Below, in pieces: positions 56,405-64,000 of a stretch of DNA of 64,000 nt (positions within the stretch are counted from its first letter, which is position 1; each line of letters starts with the position of its first letter). This DNA comes from Daphnia pulex (lineage: Eukaryota > Arthropoda > Branchiopoda > Diplostraca > Daphniidae). A model generated the notes under the pieces. It was not told the origin of the DNA. It made no database searches and saw nothing but the letters and a program-made list of their open reading frames with translations. A program made the translations under genes and the position numbers. The stretch is from assembly GCF_021134715.1 (NCBI RefSeq), contig NC_060028.1, forward strand, positions 2,502,501-2,566,500, in the 5' to 3' direction.

Positions 56405-59329
56405 TGTCTATATAATAATGTAATATAATATTATATGTATCGCTACTGTGCGTATACATGTGATTATAAAAAAAAAAATTCGACAACTTTTTTTTTTTAA
56501 TATTTTGAATCGATTCCGTGTAGACTAAACTTGACGAAATCCAAATGCGATAGAGACTGGCCGTCGTCGCCAACGGTCGTTTTTCATGTCGAGACTCTCT
56601 GTTAAATTTAAAGAAAAAATAAGGGGGGAAATGAACAAGACAAATTAGACGTTCAGTTCTATCCTGATGCCTTTGGATAGATCGGATGGTGGGCCGATAA
56701 ATTTGCCATCTGTCTAAGCGCCAAAGTGTGTCCTTGCTATATCCAGAAGCGGCGAAAAAACATCAAGGAGAAAGCGGCTGCTGTTGTATTATAGTTTTGA
56801 GACTATAAGAAGAAGAAGAGATATATGGTGATTCATGGTCGTCCAGAAAGAACTGACGTCTAGGGAATAAATTGAATCGAGGCTGATTGCGGATCTAAAA
56901 ATTCAGGGCGTGAATTTTAAATAAAAAATATCACGTATAGATTCTTTCATATTTTCTAGTGTAGGATATATATCCAGGAGATATATAGACGATGGATGGG
57001 GCTTGGTCATGCTTCTGACTGGGCCTCATCCTCTCTCATCACGTAGAGAGAGGACTAGTTAACCAATGAGCCGAGAGCCGACAGAAACAGTTAGTCGGCA
57101 GTTCATCAATTTATGGTTTATTTGCTTACACGCTGGATGGATTTGGACGATAAGGCTGCTATATAGCTATAGCGCCAACCAGTGCCAGCCTCTCTCTCCT
57201 AGATATTTGTTCCAGCATCAAGTGGGGCAGAAATGCTGCGCTGTGCTGTGTCTATCCATTTATAAACGTTTTTATACGATCGAGGGGCTATATATAGTCG
57301 CACTATCTCTTTTGATTATATATTCCCTATCAATGTTAAATAAATCGGTTGGCGCAAACATGTCGTAGTACAGATTGAATGACATGTTGTAAATATACAT
57401 TCGATATCGTAATATCTATAAATGTATATATTTTTTTCCTATCGCACCATCCGTGGAAACGATTTGAAAAAATGCCGGAATATTTCCGTAGAAAATCGGC
57501 CGATTAACGGTTGGTCAGACAAGTAAACCAAACATTTTTTTAGTTATCCCAGCATCACGAAAAGTGCGTAGGACGGGTAACAGTATGTAACGCGAGCTGG
57601 GATTTTGATACAACTCTCTTGGCCATGTAAAAAAAGAAGAAAACAAAAAATCCTTATTTATTTTCACCATGGGTGGACTTCTTTTTCCCACGATCTGATT
57701 CGTCGTGAAAGTTGTCCAAATGGCGAAAAAATCAAATAACGTCAGATTCATTCGTTCAAAAAGGCTCCCTGAGATATAATAATGTAGCGCAATTGCTGTT
57801 ATTGTTAAACACTAACAATCTCTTCGCGATTCTTTTTTATTCCACCAAAACGGTTGGTCCATATCTCCCAGATGCAAGATGATGGACTTTTTTCTGAGGG
57901 GATGACCCAAACCGGCCGACCGTTTAATATGTATATAAAAGTTACGGCTTATGGGCTTGTTGGATCACACAACGGTTTTCAAAAAAATTTAGTTTTTTCC
58001 CTCTATTGTCCAATTCATCACGCACGAAATGCACAGTTAGTCGGACTCTCCCCTCGGTTTTTTTTCAAATTCATTTTTATCCGCAATACATAAAATAAAA
58101 AATGCTCCGAATTGAATTTTTTGTTTCGGTTCGCCCAGAGACGTGCAGTATACTTCTGCCCAGCCGACAACGGCGGGAAAATTAATAACATCAAAAACAT
58201 TGGGCGGCTGCTGCTTAGCACCCAGAGTCCCACGGTAAACGATGTGATAACCGTAATAGTATAAACCGGTACAACACAGATTTTATTTTTCCCTAATATT
58301 TTCCAACTGGAATTAGATTTACTTGACTATAATATATGTGACCGCCTGATTCTATACAAGATTTCGCAATTTGATTTTGCGGTCGGACCATTTCCGCAGT
58401 GCCGGCGACATCATTTTTTTAACTCCAAACTTTTTATTTTTCTATTTTATGCGAGTCGCAATTTCAATGAATTGTCGTTGTTTCTCTTTTATTTTTTGTA
58501 GAGTTTTCTCTTTCTTTCCCTTCTTCTTGTGTGCGTAGTAGATTTTTCAAAACAGGGAAAGTCCAACCGAGCGCAGGTATATCTACATGCATACGTACAC
58601 ACCATCAAGTGAAAATCTACACACACGAAAGGAGAAGCTCGTCACTAATTGATATCTGGTGCGAGCGGAACTGGAAATTGACTACATATGCGCGTACTCG
58701 TCGTCCCGGCAAAAGCCTCAAATTGCTTATATCTCTGCCATATACTTTCGTTCGGAAAATGTCCGAAAGTTTGTTGGCTGTGTATATGTACTTGCTGTAC
58801 AGTCCGCAGCATATTGCACCGGCCGATTCTCCCGCGTGCGTGAGACTTTCCTCCTATTTCCCTCTCTTCTGATGGATGGAACTTGACGAGCCGGAACGCG
58901 CTGGGCACTCAGGGCGGTCCTCTCTCTCTCTCCACCGGGAATGTGTCAACCCAACGAAATAAATGAGGGATAAAATAAAAAAAGAAACAATATCTTTTTT
59001 CTTTTTCGGATTTATGTTTTCCGGCGTTTCCTACGTCGTTCATTTTGCGCTGACTACCAACAGAAAATTGCAATTTAATAGTGGGAGGAGCCTAAATCAA
59101 ATATTTTTTTGCTTTTTCCCTTTGTACAAGTTAACAGGACCGATGGGAAATCCTTTTAATGCAAAGAGAACGAGGCTATCGCAATATAATAAAAAAGGCT
59201 CACGCCGTCTCTAATTTATGTCGCGGTGTAATCCCTTTCTCACGGTTCATCGAGGTAAATAGTTCTCATTTTTTCCCTCAACAAAAAATCACAAATTTCA
59301 AAAAGCGGATTACTGGATATTTCTTCCAC

Positions 59330-59430
59330 CGGTCCGCGCGCGCTAGCTCGCGCCAGCCCAGCTGTTAACGAAAAAATAATTCCGGGAGGTCCCGCGAATA
59401 AGCCGCGAGCTCCCGCGGTTATGTTCGATC
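59330..59430. repeat. GC-rich island with inverted repeats
   Basis: A 100 bp segment dense in CG (CGCGCGCGCTAGCTCGCG, then GGGAG with CGCG facing CGCG and CTCCC across a 6-base loop). It stands out from the surrounding AT-rich DNA and could fold into a hairpin on either strand. Confidence 0.5.
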
Positions 59431-62400
59431 GTGTCCTCGATGTGACGCGCTTTGCCAATTGAGGTCCAGCACACACACACCTTTTAAGAAAAGAAAGGAA
59501 AAAAAAAACATCTTCCGGATTTATCCGTGACAATGGGTTAAAGACAAGGTTCCGTTAACATCGGAATAACGATATAGCGGCCAAATTTCTAGCCGGCAGC
59601 CTTTTTTATTATTTTTTTTTTGAGCGGCTTATTTGAAAAAAAAAATATTATCATTTATTTAATGTATGGCTTGTATATTGCATCCGCTAGAAGTAGCTAT
59701 TTCCTAGTTCAGCCTATATAATACATGCAACTGTTAATGGAGAACGGTACCGCCTCATTGTCGTTTATTTGAATTTCCGCGGTACTTTTCTTCTTTCTCT
59801 ATGAATGAACGATGGCGACGATAATACCGGACGGGTGGACCAAAAAATAAAAAAAATAAAAAGAGAAACAGCTGCTGGATGACGCACGAGAGAGAGAAAA
59901 GAGACTAGCTACTATGTGTTGAATTCACGCTTCTATGCGTTTCACTTTTTCTTTTGTGTCATCGTGACATAACCCGTCCTCGCGTCGTGAATACACACAC
60001 AGGAGAGAAATAAGAGAAGTACTGCGTCCAACATCCGCACTGATTACACATCGCGATGACTATTTGACATGATTCGATTTCCCATTTGTTTGCCAACGGC
60101 TATGTGACACGGTGCACGTATGGCCGACACCCGCCTGATTTGTCGACGAGCGAATATGTGTATCACGGACATGTCGTCAAATCAAAAAAACCCCATCATT
60201 CCGCATTGTTGTTCCCAGCACCGAGTCCAGCATATGTGGGACTATATGATTCAATTTTTTGATTATTTTTCTCTGGAAAAAGAAAATACCCACGCGGGTG
60301 ACGAACAGCGGGGTGACCTACTCACGCCATATAACCATATTGGGCTCAGCCGGGCGAGTCCAGCACACAGCACAGATCTCTCGGCGCGTATAGACATTAG
60401 AAAGTCCCAGTAGTATTTATATGGCGGACGGGCGCTACCTGTTTTTTTCCATTTCTCCGCAATTTCAAGTTGGCCAGCGCAGCTCTGAGAAATGAAAAAA
60501 AAAGTCATTCGGTCAAAGTCATCTGTCTGCTGCGCAAGGGGGAAAAAACAAAAGAGGACAGCGGACATTGTTTGTAGAAAACGGTTTTTTCATTATTACG
60601 TCACGAAAATTGAAGGTTAAACCGGCGTGCCAGATGAGAAATTCTTCGCAATTTCAACTGGGTTAACCAGCAGCCCGTATTATAGATTATGTTTAACAAT
60701 CATATCAAAATGGGGGCCCTATGGATTATTTTCCCATATAGGCCGAACAAGAAATTGTATTTCTAAAAATATGTCGTCAGACTATACACCATTGTGAGAC
60801 AAGGTCGTTTCCAGTCAAACAGTTTGCGGTTGGCGTGACTCTATAAACGTCGTCGTAATCTGATTCGGCTCTGCTCTATACGGCAGCAGCTATAGGAGCA
60901 ACAGCACAAGTCCTTTAACGGATCTGTGAGTCTTAGGAATTTTTGTGTGCTGGTCGAAAAAAGAAATCAACCCAATAAACCCCAAAATTTTCGAGAGAAG
61001 AGTAAAAGCGGTTCCGCTCAAACAAACGAAAATTTTGACGGCGAAACACATTTTTGTAACGACGCATAATAATAATAAGTGAAGCCGCTCAAAATCAAAG
61101 ATGGAAACAAAAATGTTTATATTTTAGTCTCTAAGGCAGAAGCTATATACAAGAACTCTTGTGCATCGCGAAGGACAAATGACGCCATCACTTATTATAT
61201 TTTAAGGTTTCAGGAATATTTGCCAAACAGGAGAAGAAAATTCCCATTATTTTGTTTTTTTACAACGTGTACAATGTAAACCAAGGTCCGGTTCTCAACT
61301 TAGGAAAACATTCAAGTATATATATAGTATGTAATAATACGAGACGACTTATTTATTTAGTTATTCTTTTTTTTCTTATGACTCAAATTCATTCTTATTG
61401 ACACCTCACGTTAGCAAACGCTCACGACTCAACATATATATTTTCACCATGACCCTCCCGCGCTCCCCTGAAAATTTAAAAAGTCAATTTATGTTGGCGC
61501 TAGTCGTAAATTCTAAAAGCATCTGCAAACTTCTTCTGCTTTTTTCTCTTTCTCTCTCTCCCCGGTTATATACTCTCTAGCTCCCTTGGTACTTTTTATA
61601 CATCCCACATGCAACTTACATGAATTTGTACAACAATTTCGGCATAATTCGCAGACATATCGCAGCCAAGGTTACATGTCAGTTTAGACTCTCTCTGCTC
61701 TTTTCGTTTCTTTTTTTTTTGTTTAAATTTTATATCAGAGGGACGCAGTGGTTGGACGAAATGAGATGCGCACTACAGGCGAAATAGATGTCGAAGCCGT
61801 CTGCGACTCTTGTATATACAATTGGCGGCCGGCTAGCAAAAGTAACGATGTGGTGGCCCGTTATGGCCTCTCGACTATCAGCAGCGGTGAAATTCATTTT
61901 TGTTCTTTCTTTGCTTTTTTCGTCTGCCATGGTCAGTAAAGTCAAAAGAGAGTCGTGGTCGGCATTCCCAAGTATTTACCGCGGTCTTATGTCTCTCTTC
62001 TATGCAGCCAAAAAGCCTAGGCTAAGCGAAGAAATGATGTAAAATACAAATGTTACAAAAAAGGAAGGGCCCTTACTCTATAGATCTATAGCTGCGGAGC
62101 TACTTTCCCTCTTCGAATCTATCCCCATTTTGTTTGATAGAATTTTTATTTATTTTTTTACAAGGTCCTGGTTTCGTTCGCTGCATTGCCAACGGTCTCT
62201 ATCAACACCCAAGACCTTGTGACTTGACCAAAATTATTTTATTTTGTTATTTTTCAAAACCGCCGTTCCGGATTGATTGGTCGGTCCAATCTGTCAGGGA
62301 TTATACGTGTTATAACAATTCCGCGGGTCATGAATGTATAACAGGGATATAGCCTTATACCATATGTAGGTTTCCGTACCAAGGGGGATTTGGTGGTATA

Positions 62401-64000
62401 TAGCACTTGGTGGTGTGGCAGGTGGGTATAGGTAACTGGTAACTGCTTCTGCATGGCACCGCCGTGTGCCACGACTTTCACTGCTCCGGGTAAAAACGTA
62501 TTCCACTTTTTGATATAACTGGACAGCAGCAGAAGGTAAGCACACACAGCCAATGCTTGTAGTATATAGTTTATATACCTGCTGGTCTGCCAAGAGTGCC
62601 AACAGTCCGGCGCGGATGGCAAATTTTCAAAATCAAGAAAATAAATGATGGCGAGGTTATTATTCATTGGGTCTGACCATGTAAGGCGTGACAGTAAGTG
62701 AATTGAAGAGGAGGTTTTTTCATGCCATCAGATTATTATTGTGTGCCAACCGGATTGTGAAAAGGCTTTTCAGCCAGTTCCCAGCTGACGAAAAGGCATT
62801 TTTTGGAAAATAAAAACGGGTTTCTTATTCGTCGGATATTTTCTAGACATTTCTATGGTGTCCCTGTAACACAACGTGTAGCAGCACACGTATAGGCTGT
62901 TATATTTGTATAATAAATAGAGATGTGGTATAAAATCCAGAAGTGGCGAACCGGCTTGGCATCATGTCCGGCACACCTCGACGGCATTCACGTTTGAAAT
63001 GTCTAATAACATTTAAAAAAAAAAAAAAAAAAGGGGCTTCCGGTTTTCGACCCAGTTAAAGAAATTTCTCTTCTTCTTTTTATTTTTATCATTCTCATTA
63101 TTATTTTTTTTTTACTGCCTTTATGTTCAGTTGTATAGTTAGTTAGTGCGGACCGACATGTTTGTGGAGAAAGTCCGGTATGTACAGGACTGCGGAGCCC
63201 ACACATCGCGGGTGAAAAAGATGATCTAATAATCATTTGATGCCGTCTTTTAAACGAGAAAGAGAAAGTGAAGAAGAAGAAAAATATATAAGCAATGGCA
63301 TGCGCAGTTTTATTTTTGAAAAGAATAATACGCGTCTTCAATTGACCGTTGCGCAAACAATTGTCGGAGGTGTAGTAGACGATCAGAAAAATAGTGAAAG
63401 TTCAAACTTGGCATTGAACACCAACCAACGTACGTGTGTGTGCACACACCTCTGGCACAATAGCGTCGATTTTTATACAATACTCACAGATTTCCAAATG
63501 CCAATAGCGAAAAAGTGTTTCGCCATTAAATTGCCCATTCAGAATTTCCCAGGAAAAGAAAAATGTTTGACCAACGATCGGCGCGGCGATCTTCCCGCCG
63601 TTATATTGCACCGTAGATGTTGGGGAAATTTTTTTTCCAGCCGTTGCTCAATATTATACAGACGCGGTAGTAAAAACTAGGCAAACATTCCACAAGCCAA
63701 AAAAGAAGAAAATAAATCTGTGTTGGTGCAAGTCGGTAAAAACGTTCAGGAAATCTCCATAAATTCACGATCTTAATACGTGACTGTTTCTTCCACGTCA
63801 TTATGCACAACTTCACACTTTCTCGCATTCAATTTTCGTTCAAAGCAGAATTTAATCTGTTTCTATCTAGACAACATTGTCAACTGCTGTTATAATAAGT
63901 CACGTGTAATATCGGGGTACGTTGGAAAGTCGAAATAACTTGTGCGCTACTTTGCGTGTCCAATGCGGAGTCATTTTGTGATCGTTTTTCTTTATTTTTC

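Larger units (their letters stand above)
47989..64000. other. 16 kb without credible genes
   Basis: No frame in this stretch has a recognisable domain or a consistent exon chain; open frames are short and of low complexity. The DNA differs from the AT-rich gaps further left: many mixed-composition segments, CG-containing runs (TCGTCG), pyrimidine tracts, TATATA blocks and microsatellites. It lies upstream of the GT92 gene and runs off the window, so it could be that gene's 5' region, or an intron or regulatory domain of a gene to the right. No tRNA or rRNA was found by eye. Confidence 0.6.

Noticed and set aside
57066..57368. 100-codon frame with hydrophobic stretches
   Set aside because: Single short frame in the non-coding block, without homology or splice context.
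47989..64000. CRISPR array or bacterial operon
   Set aside because: No regularly spaced identical repeats. The repeats are microsatellites, and the whole window is eukaryotic with spliceosomal introns.

Overview
The window is animal genomic DNA, most probably from a cladoceran crustacean (Daphnia or a close relative). The genes are arthropod-like and built from many small exons split by 60-130 bp GT-AG introns. The best-preserved protein reads closest to insect Ugalt, and the intergenic DNA is AT-rich with many microsatellites. The species call is inference.

Layout. 1-19 kb is a repeat-dominated accessory region: a decayed MULE-type transposon with a SWIM motif (about 4.8-7.95 kb), an almost intact 3.27 kb DNA transposon with long terminal inverted repeats and an 8 bp target duplication (13156-16423), and several decayed copies of one spliced gene family. 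I reconstruct that family as a RanBP2-type zinc finger, a Glu/Asp-rich linker and a double-stranded-RNA-binding domain. 19.4-30.8 kb holds two intact single-copy genes in divergent orientation: Hcf (host cell factor, - strand) and a PTP-PEST-like tyrosine phosphatase (+ strand). 30.8-42.98 kb contains a 3 kb segmental duplication carrying NDUFAF3 (-) and Ugalt (+). In the left copy NDUFAF3 is intact and Ugalt is truncated; in the right copy Ugalt is intact and NDUFAF3 is broken. Between the copies lies a mosaic of pseudogene pieces (the 3' half of an adenylyl cyclase and an Hcf fragment) followed by the best-preserved zinc-finger/dsRBD copy and a tRNA-derived SINE. 45.9-48.0 kb is a two-exon glycosyltransferase family 92 gene (-). 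48-64 kb is a 16 kb stretch with no credible coding sequence.

How the genes fit together. Ugalt imports UDP-galactose into the Golgi, and the convergent GT92 neighbour belongs to a family with known galactosyltransferases, so the two may share a glycan pathway; the adjacency alone does not prove this. HCF (chromatin co-regulator), the phosphatase (cytoskeletal/adhesion signalling) and NDUFAF3 (complex I assembly) are unrelated housekeeping genes.

The strongest candidates for something new are the zinc-finger/acidic/dsRBD family, scattered as at least six decayed copies on both strands, and the complementary gene loss between the two arms of the NDUFAF3-Ugalt duplication. Exon borders were placed by eye from splice consensus, reading frame and family conservation. 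The summed exon lengths of Hcf, the phosphatase, NDUFAF3, Ugalt and GT92 are each divisible by three.
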